Positions 27,516 through 36,810 of a stretch of DNA of 64,000 bases are shown one piece after another. Source of the stretch: Hyphomicrobiales bacterium (GTDB lineage: Bacteria > Pseudomonadota > Alphaproteobacteria > Rhizobiales > Rhizobiaceae); the NCBI GenBank assembly GCA_900467185.1, contig UBPA01000018.1, positions 62,001 to 126,000 on the forward strand. The letters are read 5' to 3'. The position numbers were made by a program, and so were the translations under genes. Numbering within the stretch: the stretch's first letter is position 1; each line of letters begins with the position of its first letter. The notes under the pieces were generated by a model that saw only the letters and a program-made list of their open reading frames with translations, did no database searches and was not told where the DNA came from.

Positions 27516-27581
27516 GGGTTTCGGATGGTGGTGTGGGGTACGGATGAAGGCGTCGGGTCAGGCATCAGCATCTGTGGTTCG

Positions 27582-27717
27582 CCCCTCATCCGGCTGCCGC
27601 CACCTTCTCCCCGCGTGCGGGGCGAAGGGACTCGTGGCACCGGGCTAAATCCCTCGAAAGCGTCGAGCAGGGCACGTCCCCTCGCCCCGCAAGCGGGGAG
27701 AGGGTTAGGGTGAGGGG
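27582..27717. repeat. RIME-like mosaic repeat (copy B)
   Basis: 136 bases bounded by CCCCTCATCCGG and GGGTGAGGGG, with two palindromes: CTTCTCCCCGCGTGCGGGGCGAAG near 27602 and CCTCGCCCCGCAAGCGGGGAGAGG near 27680. Its reverse complement aligns closely with copy C at 54807-54944. Intergenic, after a LysE gene. Confidence 0.85.
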
Positions 27718-27753
27718 CAGCCTCGACGCGAGACCTTGCTGGTCGGGCAGACG

Positions 27754-27782
27754 AAAAAGGCCGGCACGATGGCCAGCCTTTT
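27754..27782 (-). terminator. Terminator of the F0 ATP synthase operon
   Basis: On the minus strand AAGGCTGGC pairs with GCCGGCCTT (one G-U) around a 6-base loop and is followed by a T-run (A27754-A27758 on plus). It lies 110 bases after the atpF stop. The plus-strand face also ends in CCTTTT, so it may act in both directions. Confidence 0.7.
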
Positions 27783-27891
27783 GATCGTTCAATCCAACGT
27801 GCCGGACGTCCGCACGCCTCGCGGCGTCTCCAACATCCGGGACACCCGAGCCTTCCGGTACCGAAGCACGCGGCTCCGGTGCAGGAAAGCC

Positions 27892-28383
27892 TCAGTTGAG
27901 GCGCGTCTTGACCTCGTTGACCGAGCTGGCGAACAGGGCCTGCTGGGTCGAGGCGTCGGCCTTGGCGGTGATGACGCGTTCGGCGGCGGCGATGGCGATG
28001 TCGACGGCCGTGGCGCGGACGGCATTGATGGCGTCGGTTTCGGCCTGGCGGATCTTCTGCTCCGACAGCGTGGTGCGGCGGGTGACGAATTCTTCCGTCT
28101 TCAGCTTGGCATCGGCGGTCAGGGCTTCGGCTTCACGCTCGGCGGCGGCCACGATGTTGGCGGCTTCCGCTTCGGCTTCCTTGCGCTTCTTCTGGTATTC
28201 CACCAGCAGGGCCTGGGCTTCTTCGCGCAGGCGCTTGGCTTCCGCCAGTTCGTTGCGAATGCGCGTCGCGCGCTCGTCGAGCTGCTTGCCCATCATGCCG
28301 GGTACCTTGAGGTACACGATGAGCGCGAGGAAGAGAACGAGGCCGACGGTGGCCCAGAATGTCGCCAGAGAGGTCAAATCCAT
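27892..28383 (-). CDS. atpF: F0F1 ATP synthase subunit b
   Basis: 163 residues. One N-terminal membrane helix (FWATVGLVLFLALIVYL) and a long charged helix (QLDERATRIRNELAEAKRLR and on) that forms the peripheral stalk holding F1. Its length and single anchor are typical of alphaproteobacterial b. It sits 12 bases after the b' gene and is last in the operon. The F1 genes are not in this window, as expected for the split alphaproteobacterial arrangement. Confidence 0.95.
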   Translation of the reverse strand: MDLTSLATFWATVGLVLFLALIVYLKVPGMMGKQLDERATRIRNELAEAKRLREEAQALLVEYQKKRKEAEAEAANIVAAAEREAEALTADAKLKTEEFVTRRTTLSEQKIRQAETDAINAVRATAVDIAIAAAERVITAKADASTQQALFASSVNEVKTRLN

Positions 28384-28395
28384 CTGTCTTCTCCC

Positions 28396-29004
28396 TTACT
28401 CTGCCGCAGCCTTGACGGCGGATGCGATTTCGGTGCGCGGCACGTCGCGGCCGAGCAGCTGCTCGACGACGGCGGACGCGGTTTCCTCGGCGATCGCGCC
28501 GACATCGGCAAGCGCGCTGGCCTTGATGTCCGCGATGCGGCTCTCGGCAGCGGCGATCTTGTCGTTCAGGGCGGCCTCGATGGCGGCGCGGTCGGCGGCG
28601 GCCTTCACCTTGGCGGCCTCGCGGGCGCTGGCGGCGATAGCGTTGCCCTTGGCGCGGGCGGCAGCCAGCTCCTGCTCGTAGGACGCGATGGCGGCGTCGG
28701 CCTCGGCCTTGGAGCGCGAAGCGGCGTCGAGATCGCGGGCGATGGCGTCATGGCGATCGCCAAGGATCGCGGCGATCCGCGGCATGATCACCTTCTGCAT
28801 CAGCAGATAGAACAGGCCAAACGTGATCGCCAGCCACACGAGCTGCGATGCGAATGTCGATTGGTCGAAAGGCGGAAACACGCCGGAGCCGTGGCCACCT
28901 TCCGATGCGACACCGGTCTCGGTGTGCACGTCGCCAGGCGCGGCATGGGGTGTCTCGCCCTCGGGAGGTGTGGTTGACTGGGCATAGGCCGCGGTCACGA
29001 ACAT
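28396..29004 (-). CDS. atpG: F0F1 ATP synthase subunit b' (second b-type subunit)
   Basis: 202 residues. Begins [20 protein letters not shown], an Ala/His/Gly-rich external part, then a membrane helix ([20 protein letters not shown]) and a stalk helix. The [20 protein letters not shown] segment is typical of b'. I chose the ATG at 29004 with GGAG 6 bases upstream rather than a TTG at 29022. Heterodimerises with subunit b. Rhizobia often call this gene atpG or atpF2. Confidence 0.92.
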   Translation of the reverse strand: MFVTAAYAQSTTPPEGETPHAAPGDVHTETGVASEGGHGSGVFPPFDQSTFASQLVWLAITFGLFYLLMQKVIMPRIAAILGDRHDAIARDLDAASRSKAEADAAIASYEQELAAARAKGNAIAASAREAAKVKAAADRAAIEAALNDKIAAAESRIADIKASALADVGAIAEETASAVVEQLLGRDVPRTEIASAVKAAAE

Positions 29005-29126
29005 GCTCATCTCCAGGGGCAACTCAAAAGGCCACGCTCATATCTCCCTCGATAGGCAAGAGAGAATGGCGGCACTGTAAAAGGATGACGGGCCGCGAGG
29101 ATATCGCGGCACTGTCACAGCATAAT

Positions 29127-29149
29127 GGGCCGCGACATGATCGCGGCCC
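29127..29149 (-). terminator. Intercistronic hairpin between atpE and b' genes
   Basis: GGGCCGCGA and TCGCGGCCC form a perfect 9-base stem around a 5-base loop, 16 bases after the atpE stop. There is no T-run, so it more likely stabilises the atpE message or tunes read-through than fully terminates. High c-subunit stoichiometry makes such tuning plausible. Confidence 0.6.
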
Positions 29150-29165
29150 GCCGTATTCGTCCGTC

Positions 29166-29393
29166 TTAGACGGCGAACAGGAGGAGCAGAGCTACGAGCA
29201 GCGAGAAGATGCCCAGAGCTTCCGTAACGGCGAAGCCGAATACGAGGCGGCCGAACTGGCTGTCGGCTGCCGACGGGTTGCGAAGTGCGCCCGAGAGGTA
29301 GCTGCCGAAGATGTTGCCGAGGCCGAGAGCCGTGCCGGCCATGCCGAGGCATGCCAGACCCGCGCCGATGTACTTTGCTGCTTCCGCTTCCAT
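29166..29393 (-). CDS. atpE: F0F1 ATP synthase subunit c
   Basis: 75 residues, two membrane helices joined by a short polar loop (RNPSAADSQFGR, containing the Arg-Asn/Gln-Pro type loop). Helix 2 holds the proton-carrying Glu in VFGFAVTEALGIFSLLVALL. The Gly-rich helix 1 (GAGLACLGMAGTALGLGNIFG) allows ring packing. It is followed by a strong hairpin. The alphaproteobacterial order atpB-atpE-b'-b is kept. Confidence 0.97.
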   Translation of the reverse strand: MEAEAAKYIGAGLACLGMAGTALGLGNIFGSYLSGALRNPSAADSQFGRLVFGFAVTEALGIFSLLVALLLLFAV

Positions 29394-29472
29394 GTTGATC
29401 TCCTTGAGAAGGGTTGTTGCGGCTTTTCTTGGCAGGCGCGACGGTGGTTTGCCGGCCTGCGTGACTTATTCC

Positions 29473-30234
29473 TCAGTGACCGCCCGGATGGACCGCGTCG
29501 TTCAGGTACATGCAGGTGAGTACCGCGAAGACATAGGCCTGAAGGAAGGCGACGAGGAATTCGAGACCCGTGAGCGCCACGGTCATGATGAGAGGCAGGA
29601 TGGCGCCGCCGATGCCCAGCGCACCCATGGTGCCGAGCGATGCGACGAAGCCTGCAAAGACCTTCAGCGTGATGTGTCCGGCCAGCATGTTGGCGAAGAG
29701 GCGGACCGACAGGCTGATGGGGCGCGACAGGAACGAGATGATTTCGATGGCGACGACCAGCGGCAGCAGGATGCCGGGAACGCCGGAGGGCACGAAGACC
29801 TTCAGGAAGCCGAAGCCGTGCTTGTAGAAACCGTAAACCAGCACCGTGCCGATGACGAAGAGCGCCAGCGCGAAGGTAACGATGATCTGGCTGGTGATGG
29901 TGAAGAAGTAAGGCACCATGCCGAGCAGGTTTGCCGTCAGGATGAACATGAACAGCGAGAAGACCATCGGGAAGAAGTGCATGCCGTGGCTACCGGCGCC
30001 TTCGCGTAGCATCGAGGCGATGAATTCGTAGGACAGTTCCGACACCGACTGCATGCGACCGGGAACGACCGAGCGCGGCGTTGTGGTGAAATAGAGGAAG
30101 CCGATCGCCACGACCAGCGTCGCGACCATGAACAGGGATGCGTTGGTGAAGGAGAGATTCAGGCCGCCGATATGGATCGGGACGATCTCGTTGATCATAA
30201 ACTGGTGGGTCGGATCTACCTTATCGCCTGCCAC
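29473..30234 (-). CDS. atpB: F0F1 ATP synthase subunit a
   Basis: 253 residues, about six membrane helices. The essential Arg is in [14 protein letters not shown]; the last helix has [21 protein letters not shown] with the conserved Gln. The N-terminus is short and polar ([20 protein letters not shown]). Forms the proton half-channels against the c-ring. It lies 57 bases downstream of atpI. Confidence 0.97.
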   Translation of the reverse strand: MAGDKVDPTHQFMINEIVPIHIGGLNLSFTNASLFMVATLVVAIGFLYFTTTPRSVVPGRMQSVSELSYEFIASMLREGAGSHGMHFFPMVFSLFMFILTANLLGMVPYFFTITSQIIVTFALALFVIGTVLVYGFYKHGFGFLKVFVPSGVPGILLPLVVAIEIISFLSRPISLSVRLFANMLAGHITLKVFAGFVASLGTMGALGIGGAILPLIMTVALTGLEFLVAFLQAYVFAVLTCMYLNDAVHPGGH

Positions 30235-30291
30235 TGTCGTTCTCTCTCGCTCTCAGCCGCTTGAAGCGGTTGTTTCCCGTTGCCGCACCCG

Positions 30292-30672
30292 TCAGGCGCT
30301 GCCATCCTTGTTGTCGTCGCCAACGCCGCCCTGTCCCCGGGCATTCCGATCGGCCGGATGGGGCGAAGCCACCATGCCTGCAGATCGCATGACGTTCAGC
30401 ACGCCGGCGCAGAAGCCGAGGAGGAGAAGCACGATCATCCCCCAGGGCGCTGTACCCGCAAAAGTATCCAGAAGATAGCCCAGAAGCGCCCCGACAATGA
30501 CGGCCGCCACGAATTCGCTCGAAAGCTTGATCGCGACTTGATAGCCCTTGCGGTTCCCGGCAGCCCTCGCCTCGTCCGCCGCGTCGCGGCTTTCATTGCC
30601 GCGCCGTTCCGACAGTTGAGCATCGAGGCGTTTGCGCCGCTCCTCCAGACCTTCGTTCCGGTCGTCCGTCAT
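30292..30672 (-). CDS. atpI: ATP synthase protein I
   Basis: 126 residues. A charged cytoplasmic N-terminus is followed by two helices (FVAAVIVGALLGYLLDTFAG and GMIVLLLLGFCAGVLNVMR), the AtpI/AtpZ layout. AtpI assists assembly of the c-ring or Mg/Ca handling in other species. The ATG at 30672 is preferred; the open frame above it to 30843 overlaps the promoter. It is the first gene of the F0 operon. Confidence 0.88.
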   Translation of the reverse strand: MTDDRNEGLEERRKRLDAQLSERRGNESRDAADEARAAGNRKGYQVAIKLSSEFVAAVIVGALLGYLLDTFAGTAPWGMIVLLLLGFCAGVLNVMRSAGMVASPHPADRNARGQGGVGDDNKDGSA

Positions 30673-30773
30673 GTGGCCCCTCCCCCGCATCTCCGCCGCC
30701 CGTGATAAACCATGGGAGCAGCCACACAAAGGCCCGATTTGAAGCCACTCTGGCCCGTTTGAAGTCGGCCGCA

Positions 30774-30802
30774 CCATAGTTTTGGCGCCGCGCATAGTCA
30801 AG
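30774..30802 (-). promoter_or_regulatory. Sigma-70 promoter of the atpI-B-E-b'-b operon
   Basis: Read on the minus strand: CTTGAC, a 17-base spacer, then CTATGG. This is close to the rhizobial vegetative consensus CTTGAC-N17-CTATAT. It lies about 100 bases before the atpI ATG. Confidence 0.72.
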
Positions 30803-31013
30803 GCGAAGACACGCCTTGGTGGACGACAATATTCGACTGACAAATCAACGAGTTGTGATCGAAAATTCCGCGCTTGGCGGAATCTGTCCCCAGCTGTTGC
30901 GGGGAATGGCCGTCTGCCGACGGGCCGTCAGGAGACCGCCGGGGCAAACGCGCCGTTCTCAAGCGCTCATCCGGACGATGCGGCGGGGTGGGCGATTCTC
31001 AGGCCCTATGGGC

Positions 31014-31053
31014 GGCAGGCCCTGTGCTCGGCAGGCTCTGTGCTCGGCAGGCC
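31014..31053. repeat. 16-bp tandem repeat
   Basis: GGCAGGCCCTGTGCTC (31014-31029) is followed by GGCAGGCTCTGTGCTC (31030-31045, one change) and a partial third unit GGCAGGCC. It ends just after the SleB gene. Confidence 0.75.
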
Positions 31054-31063
31054 TTGGGCGCGG

Positions 31064-32284
31064 TCAGCTCCAGCCGCCGCCATAGGTGCGGTAGAAGATG
31101 TGCTTGCCGATCTGGGTCAGCCGCTTCATCGTCGGGCCCCAGTCGGGACGCACATAGGTCGCGTGGTAATGCGTGGCGGACCCCACTTCGGGCAGCCAGA
31201 TCTTGCCGGCAGTGACGGCCAGGGCGATCTCCTTGGCGGTCTGCCAGTGGGCCGGCGACCAGACGATGTCGGGAATGCGGTCGCAGGCGAACGAGAACTG
31301 GCAGCGGTTGTAGAGGTTCTTGTTCTGGTAGACGACGCCGCAGATGGAGCCGGGATAGGCCGGATTGCGGACACGGTTGAGGATGACCTGCGCGACGGCC
31401 GCCTGACCCTTGACCGATTCGCCGCGCGATTCGAAATAGATGCCCGATGTCAGGCATGTCTGCTCGGCCTCGCTGAACACGTCGGCCGGCAGCGGATTGG
31501 CGGCCCAGGCGTGGTCCTCGGGCGAGATATCGGGGATGAAGCGTCCGCTGGCCGTGTCGTCCTTCAGGATCGAATCGAAGGGCGATTCGCGCGCGTAATC
31601 GGGTGCGGCCGGTGCATAGGCGGTGGCGAGAATATCCGCGCGATTGTTGGTGACGAGGCTCGCGATCATCGGCGACAGGGTCTCGTCGCGCTTCGGCGGC
31701 GCGTTCTTATAGAAAGCCGTGGCGATCTCGATTTCCTGGCCGCGGATCTTCGGCCTGGCAAAGACCATGCGCTCCTGCGTGTCGAACAAGGGCTGCGTCA
31801 GCGCGCCGGTGCGCTGCAGGATGGAACCGGCCGAGAAATCCTTGGGCGGCGTGACCGGCGCGACCGTGACGATGCGGCCTTTCTTGTCCTTGCGGTTGAC
31901 GCGCTCCTCGTCGGTGCGCGGATCCGACTGCTTGTCGGCGGAGGCGAGCGAGACCTTGCCGCCATCCGGCAGCGTCATGCCGGCGCCGTCGCCGAGCGCC
32001 GCGGTGGTGATCGGATCGCTGAAGACCATTTCCGCCTCGTGCAGGGAGCCGGCGGGCGACGCCGTCATATGCATCCGCCACCGCTCGCCGCCCCGGTTGA
32101 TGCCGGAGATGAACGTCGCGAGATCGGCATGGGCCGAGACGGAGGGAAAGCCGACGAAGAGGCCGAGGGCGAGGAGGAGCGGCGTGGACCAGCGCCGGGA
32201 GAGGCCGGGCGAAACGGCTGCCACGGAGGCAAATACCGGGGACCGGCCCTTGGAACGAACTTTCTGACGCACCGGCAACTCCAC
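31064..32284 (-). CDS. SleB-type cell wall hydrolase
   Basis: About 406 residues from a GTG at 32284 (an ATG at 32425 gives 453; the added part is Arg-rich and overlaps the promoter region). Signal or anchor helix STPLLLALGLFVGFPSVSAHA near residue 35, a long low-conservation middle, and the C-terminal Hydrolase_2/SleB domain: TCLTSGIYFESRGESVKGQ carries the catalytic Glu, followed by QVILNRVRNPAYPGSICGVV and THYHATYVRPDW. Such enzymes act as lytic transglycosylases or amidases on peptidoglycan. TTAACCTTAA at 32438-32447 upstream resembles CtrA half-sites, which would fit cell-cycle control. Confidence 0.85.
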   Translation of the reverse strand: MELPVRQKVRSKGRSPVFASVAAVSPGLSRRWSTPLLLALGLFVGFPSVSAHADLATFISGINRGGERWRMHMTASPAGSLHEAEMVFSDPITTAALGDGAGMTLPDGGKVSLASADKQSDPRTDEERVNRKDKKGRIVTVAPVTPPKDFSAGSILQRTGALTQPLFDTQERMVFARPKIRGQEIEIATAFYKNAPPKRDETLSPMIASLVTNNRADILATAYAPAAPDYARESPFDSILKDDTASGRFIPDISPEDHAWAANPLPADVFSEAEQTCLTSGIYFESRGESVKGQAAVAQVILNRVRNPAYPGSICGVVYQNKNLYNRCQFSFACDRIPDIVWSPAHWQTAKEIALAVTAGKIWLPEVGSATHYHATYVRPDWGPTMKRLTQIGKHIFYRTYGGGWS

Positions 32285-32664
32285 GCCCACTCTGGCAACG
32301 CACACGCGCAAGACCGCCTGCCCGGCCGAGCGACCGGCCGGAACGCGTTTTTCCGCGAACATCCAACGAAAATGCAGGTTTGGCGCGATCCATTCGAAGC
32401 CTCGCCAGGCGCCTGCTCTCAGCATGACAATGAAGCATTAACCTTAATGGCCGGTAAATGCGGGGTGACCAACGGCCCGGGGACCGGCTCCCGACGGGAC
32501 CGCGGTCAGCGGAAAACACGCTGACGGCACTTTCGCGGTCGGCTTCCGTGCGGCGCACGCAGCATGGATAAGATCCCGTCCCTCATATGGGCGATGGCAG
32601 GCGCTCCAGGTCGTCGCATTGTGTGCGGGTCACAGAACGCCTTCAGACCTCGCGAGATCGCTCC
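32285..32664. other. Divergent intergenic region
   Basis: 380 bases between the SleB gene and a small secreted-protein gene. The SleB frame is open as far as 32425. TTAACCTTAA at 32438-32447 is the only regulatory-looking motif noticed. Confidence 0.4.
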
Positions 32665-32973
32665 ATGAAAAAACACGCATCCACCCTTCCTTTCCTCGCG
32701 GTCCTCTCGACCGTCTCCCTGCTCTCTTTTCCTGCAGCATCGAAGGATGTCTGCTCCGACGCCTACATGACGGCGGCGATCCAGCAGGAGGCTGCAAGAG
32801 CCCAGAGTGCCACCGGCATATGCCCGACGGCCAAGGCGGGCATCGCGCTCTACACGAAGAGCATCCGGCTGGTGAACGCCTGCCTGCACATCGACAGCCT
32901 GAGATCCTACAAAGTCGAACTCGAAAATCTCCTGCAGCAAGCACAAGACCAGGCAGCAGCAGCCTGCTCCTGA
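32665..32973 (+). CDS. Small secreted cysteine-containing protein
   Basis: 102 residues. Signal peptide MKKHASTLPFLAVLSTVSLL then FPAASKDVC. The mature part has four Cys (KDVCSDAY, TGICPTAK, VNACLHID, AAACS) that could form two disulfides in the periplasm, and is otherwise helical. The pattern SKDVCSDAYMTAAIQQEAAR is not a domain I recognise. The ATG at 32665 is the first with a signal peptide; GAGATCG precedes it. Confidence 0.6.
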   Translation: MKKHASTLPFLAVLSTVSLLSFPAASKDVCSDAYMTAAIQQEAARAQSATGICPTAKAGIALYTKSIRLVNACLHIDSLRSYKVELENLLQQAQDQAAAACS

Positions 32974-33175
32974 TGGGATCAGGGCGTGCGCCATCGCGCG
33001 CTGCCGGGTCGACGCACTCGGCGGCGGCATCAACGACAGCGGGGCTCGGCAGCAGAGCGTGTCGGGCCTAATCCTCGATGTCCTTTCTCGGCCGGATCGG
33101 CGAGCGGCAGAGGTCCGCCCTGCTCTCGGTTGGCAAGAGATGCCGGAGTGGATCGGCGCTTGTTCATGCCCGCAC

Positions 33176-34294
33176 CTAACCCGACAGGGCGAGAGCGACC
33201 AGCTGGCTCTGGCGGTTCGTATCGGTCTTGGCGTAGACCGATTTCAACTGCGTTCGGACCGTGTGAAGGCTGACGCCGCGGGCCTCGGCGTAGTCGCGTG
33301 GCGACATCCCCTGGGCAATGGCGAGCGCCAGCGATATCTCGGCCGGCGTCAGACCGAAGCCATGAAGCTTCGTCGGGAGAGCCGCTGCGGAGGGATCGCG
33401 AACGAGCAGCATGGCAATGGGGCGACTTTCGAAGATGCCCTTGAAGATGGCCTGCTCGCGGCCGTTCCGAAAGGGCACGATGGTGGCGCTTGAGGACGCC
33501 GCGCCCTTCCGGCGAATGGCGAAATCGCCCTTCAGCTGCCGATACTCGGCGTTCGAGATCTGTTGGAGAGCATCCCGCAGGGCCAGGTCGGCGCGCGGAT
33601 CGCGCATATTCAGCCGCCCCGTCCGGTCGCAGTAAAGGTCGGTGCCGATCTGGCGCATGCGCGTCCCCGCCTTGTTGGCATGCGTGACGCGCCCCGACCG
33701 ATCGAGGAAGAACAACGCATCGCTACCGTGCTCCACCGTGTCGCGATAATCCTCTCCAGGCGAAAGGCGGGGAACATACGCCATCGTATCGATCGATCGC
33801 AGAATGTGCGGCCCGAGGAGGTCGAAGATCCTGCGCATGTTCGCCGTCTGCCGTTCGGACTGGTCGTCCCGCATGGTGGCCGACAGAACCAGAACGCTGC
33901 CGGCCGCGCGCTTGAGAACCAGCGCGCCGGCAGCCACAAAATCCTGTCTCCGCAGGAAATCATTGTAGAATTCGGTTTTGACGAGGTCGCGTCGTGCGTA
34001 GAAGTCATCCGTATGAATCGTGCTCCCGACCGGTATGTCGTTCAACTGCTCGAGCCAGACATTTCGCGTGGCGTAATAGTCGCTATAGGCCCTCTGGAAG
34101 CTGTCATCCGTTTCGGACGTGATGATGCCGAGACCCGTTCGGCCTGTGACATCATGCGCCTGAAGGCTGACGGTGGTGCCGTCCAGAAGCGTCGACAGGT
34201 CCCGAACCACAGTTGACCAAACGGCCGGCTCCAGGCCCCCGTCATAGACCTTCGTCACAAGACTGCTAAACCGATCGACCGTGATCTCAACCAT
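33176..34294 (-). CDS. LuxR-type regulator with N-terminal sensor region
   Basis: 372 residues. The C-terminal LuxR helix-turn-helix reads GLTPAEISLALAIAQGMSPR, then GVSLHTVRTQLKSVYAKTDT. The N-terminal 290 residues look like a PAS/GAF-type sensor (VWSTVVRDLSTLLDGTTVSL; RSGRVTHANKAGTRMR is PAS-like). There is no AHL-binding domain and no receiver Asp. The ATG at 34294 is used. Alone on its strand; targets unknown. Similar multi-domain LuxR regulators are common orphans in Rhizobiaceae. Confidence 0.82.
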   Translation of the reverse strand: MVEITVDRFSSLVTKVYDGGLEPAVWSTVVRDLSTLLDGTTVSLQAHDVTGRTGLGIITSETDDSFQRAYSDYYATRNVWLEQLNDIPVGSTIHTDDFYARRDLVKTEFYNDFLRRQDFVAAGALVLKRAAGSVLVLSATMRDDQSERQTANMRRIFDLLGPHILRSIDTMAYVPRLSPGEDYRDTVEHGSDALFFLDRSGRVTHANKAGTRMRQIGTDLYCDRTGRLNMRDPRADLALRDALQQISNAEYRQLKGDFAIRRKGAASSSATIVPFRNGREQAIFKGIFESRPIAMLLVRDPSAAALPTKLHGFGLTPAEISLALAIAQGMSPRDYAEARGVSLHTVRTQLKSVYAKTDTNRQSQLVALALSG

Positions 34295-34483
34295 GTCCCT
34301 CGCCCGCCTGCATTGCGACAAGGCCATACAATCATAAGCAATCGAGAATATGCAACCCTATTGCGAAGCGCGAATGGGAAACGGCCGGCGAACATCCTGC
34401 GGGCCGCGCGGTTGACTTTCACGACGCCCTCGGCTTTCATCACGGTGTCAAAATGGCAGGCTTGGTCTGGGTAGGCCCGAGCC

Positions 34484-34508
34484 CTCTCCCGTGTCGGGAG
34501 AGCTCTTT
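34484..34508 (+). terminator. Hairpin with T-run, no obvious gene upstream
   Basis: CTCTCCCG and CGGGAGAG form a perfect 8-base stem with a 3-base loop, followed by CTCTTTT. On the plus strand the nearest upstream coding gene is 1.5 kb away, so it may end a small RNA or be a relic. Confidence 0.45.
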
Positions 34509-34625
34509 TCGCGTCGGACCGATGCGATCCCCGACAGTTCCCGCACGTATGTCGTGCTTTCGGGTCTGCTCGGTGCCGTTAACGACGATACCGCCCCGAC
34601 AGGCCGTTCTGAAGGAGCAGATCTC

Positions 34626-34766
34626 ATGATCCCGATCGACCGATCGAAACCGATCCTCGTTTTTCTTGCCGAGGGTGTGCAGGGCAGCGCCGTTGTGCGT
34701 GCCACGCTGGCGCGCGGCCTCCGGGTCCGCGCCCTGGTGCGCGACAGGGCGCGTGCCACCCCATGA
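34626..34766 (+). pseudogene. Truncated NmrA-like NAD(P)-binding protein
   Basis: 46 codons from an ATG with AGGAG 9 bases upstream: PILVFLAEGVQGSAVVRATL then RGLRVRALVRD. This matches only the first beta-alpha-beta of an NmrA/atypical SDR Rossmann fold, with the glycine-rich loop altered (LAEGVQGSA instead of the usual GATGxQGxx). A stop follows at 34764-34766, 25 bases from the kup 3' end, and no continuation is seen in other frames. I read it as a gene remnant. Confidence 0.6.
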
Positions 34767-34791
34767 GGCCTCGCAAAGAAGAGAACAGCCC

Positions 34792-36792
34792 TCAGATGAT
34801 CACATGCGAGCCCAGTTCCACCACGCGGTTGGTCGGCAGGCGGAAGTAATCGGAGGGGTCGATGGCGGCGTTGGCCATGGCGATGAAGAGGCGGTCCTGC
34901 CATTCCGGCATGCCGGACTGCGCGTCCGGCACGAGCTTGCGGCGGCCGAGATAGAAGGAAGTCGACATGATGTCGAACTTCAGGCCACTCTTGCGAAACA
35001 GGCCGAGCGTCTGCGAGACGTTCTGGGTTTCCATGAAGCCGAAACGCATTTCGAGCAGGCTGAACCGGTCCGAGAGCTTCGTCGCGCTGACGCGATACTC
35101 CTTGGAAACGACCGGGGTGTTCGTCGTGCGGATGGTGAGGATGAAGTTCTGCGCGTGCAGGACGTGGTTGTGCTTGATGTTGTGCAGGAGGGCGGCGGGG
35201 GCGGATTCCGGGTCGCTCGTCAGGAAGATCGCGGTGCCGGGCACCTCCACCGGCGCATGCTCGCTCTTGCGCTCGATCGACTTGATGAAGGCGGCGAGCG
35301 GAATGTTGGTGTGGCGCGTTTTGTCCTGCAGGATCTTGGTGCCGCGCCGCCAGGTCCACATGACCAGCACGAAGCTGGCGGCGATCATGACGGGGACATA
35401 GCCGCCATCGTGGATCTTCAACAGGTTTGCGCCGAGGAAGACCGATTCGAGCGCCAGCAGCGGCATCAGAAGACCGATGGCGAGCGCGAGCGGCCAGCGC
35501 CAGCGCATGCGGACGAACTGGAAAGCGAGCAGCGTATCCACCACCATGGCCCCGGTGACGGAGATGCCATAGGCGGTGGCGAGCGATTCCGACGAGCCGA
35601 AGATGAAGACGAGCGCCATGACGCCGAACATCAGGATGATGTTGACGTTGGGCACGTAGATCTGCCCCGTATTGGTTTCCGACGTGTGCAGGATCGCCAT
35701 GCGCGGCAGGAAGCCGAGGTTGATGGCCTGACGGGTCAGCGAGAAGGCACCGGTGATGACCGCCTGGGCGGCGATGATGGTGGCGGCCGTCGCGAGGATG
35801 ACGATCGGCAGCAGCGCCCATTCCGGAAACATCAGGTAGAACGGGTCCGACATCGCTTCGGGGTGCTTCAGCACCATGGCGCCCTGCCCCAGATAGTTCA
35901 GCGCCAGCGCCGGGAAGACGAGGCAGATCCAGGCGCCCTGTATCGGTCGGCGTCCGAAATGGCCGAGATCGGCATAAAGCGCCTCGGCGCCGGTAACCGT
36001 GAGGAAGACGGCGCCGAGCACGACGATACCGACGAAGCCCGCATGGATGAGAAAGCGCACGGCATGGTAGGGATTGAAGGCGGCGAGGATGCCGTAATCG
36101 TCGTGGATATGGCTGAAGCCGATGACGGCGAGGACGACGAACCAGACCAGCATGATCGGCCCGAAGAACTTCGACACGGCTTCCGTACCGCGCGACTGGA
36201 CCGCGAAGAGCGCGAGCAGGATGACGACCGAGATCGGCACGACGTAATCGCTGAAGGACGGCGCGACGAGTTTCAGGCCTTCGACGGCCGAGAGGACGGA
36301 GAGCGCCGGGGCGATGATCGCGTCGCCCATGAAGAGGGCCGCACCGGCAATGCCCATGAAGAAGAGATAGGCGGAATGCCCGCGCGTGAACTTCATGAGG
36401 AGGGCCAGCAGCGACAGGGTGCCGCCCTCGCCATTGTTGTCGGCGCGCAGGAGGAAGATGACGTATTTCAGCGTGACGATGATGGTCAGCGTCCAGATCA
36501 TCAGCGACACGAGGCCGATGATCTCGCCGCGCGTCACGCCATCCACGGCCACGGGGCGCAGCGCCTCGCGAAACGCATAGAGCGGGCTCGTGCCGATATC
36601 GCCATAGACGACGCCGATCGAGCCGATGGCGAGGCCGAGATAGCCCTTCTTGCCGCCATGGGCCTGATCATGGCCCGCGGCATGGCCGTGACCATGCCCG
36701 TAACCATGGCCTTGGAACTGGCCGGATGCCTGCCCGCCGCTGCCGGCCGCCGTTTCGCGGCTCTCGGGAGCCTTGATATCCTTGTGCGCCAT
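34792..36792 (-). CDS. kup: KUP-family potassium uptake protein
   Basis: 666 residues. Low-affinity K+/H+ symporter of the inner membrane. The core starts [20 protein letters not shown], the family signature, and continues with about 12 helices (for example GMAGPPLF-like helix at 180-200, [18 protein letters not shown]) and a cytoplasmic C-terminal domain. Odd feature: residues 27-50 are a Gly/His-rich extension ([19 protein letters not shown]). The ATG lies 18 bases after the corA stop, so corA and kup are probably one transcript. Confidence 0.95.
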   Translation of the reverse strand: MAHKDIKAPESRETAAGSGGQASGQFQGHGYGHGHGHAAGHDQAHGGKKGYLGLAIGSIGVVYGDIGTSPLYAFREALRPVAVDGVTRGEIIGLVSLMIWTLTIIVTLKYVIFLLRADNNGEGGTLSLLALLMKFTRGHSAYLFFMGIAGAALFMGDAIIAPALSVLSAVEGLKLVAPSFSDYVVPISVVILLALFAVQSRGTEAVSKFFGPIMLVWFVVLAVIGFSHIHDDYGILAAFNPYHAVRFLIHAGFVGIVVLGAVFLTVTGAEALYADLGHFGRRPIQGAWICLVFPALALNYLGQGAMVLKHPEAMSDPFYLMFPEWALLPIVILATAATIIAAQAVITGAFSLTRQAINLGFLPRMAILHTSETNTGQIYVPNVNIILMFGVMALVFIFGSSESLATAYGISVTGAMVVDTLLAFQFVRMRWRWPLALAIGLLMPLLALESVFLGANLLKIHDGGYVPVMIAASFVLVMWTWRRGTKILQDKTRHTNIPLAAFIKSIERKSEHAPVEVPGTAIFLTSDPESAPAALLHNIKHNHVLHAQNFILTIRTTNTPVVSKEYRVSATKLSDRFSLLEMRFGFMETQNVSQTLGLFRKSGLKFDIMSTSFYLGRRKLVPDAQSGMPEWQDRLFIAMANAAIDPSDYFRLPTNRVVELGSHVII

Positions 36793-36810
36793 GAGAGATG
36801 ATCCGGCCCG

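Larger units (their letters stand above)
27516..27891. other. Convergent intergenic region with repeat and terminator
   Basis: 376 bases between the LysE gene (plus) and atpF (minus). It contains the RIME-like repeat copy B (27582-27717) and the terminator of the atp operon (27754-27782). No gene seen. Confidence 0.6.
30673..31063. other. Intergenic region with atp promoter and tandem repeat
   Basis: 391 bases with no gene recognised. It holds the promoter of the F0 operon (30774-30802) and, next to the SleB stop codon, a 16-base tandem repeat of about 2.5 units (31014-31053). Confidence 0.6.

Noticed and set aside
32438-32447. Full CtrA site upstream of the SleB gene
   Set aside because: TTAACCTTAA lacks the 7-base spacing of the CtrA consensus; only half-site-like.
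34666-36801. 711-codon plus-strand open frame opposite kup
   Set aside because: Antisense to a clear KUP transporter; composition dominated by Asp/Gly/Arg/His, no domain.
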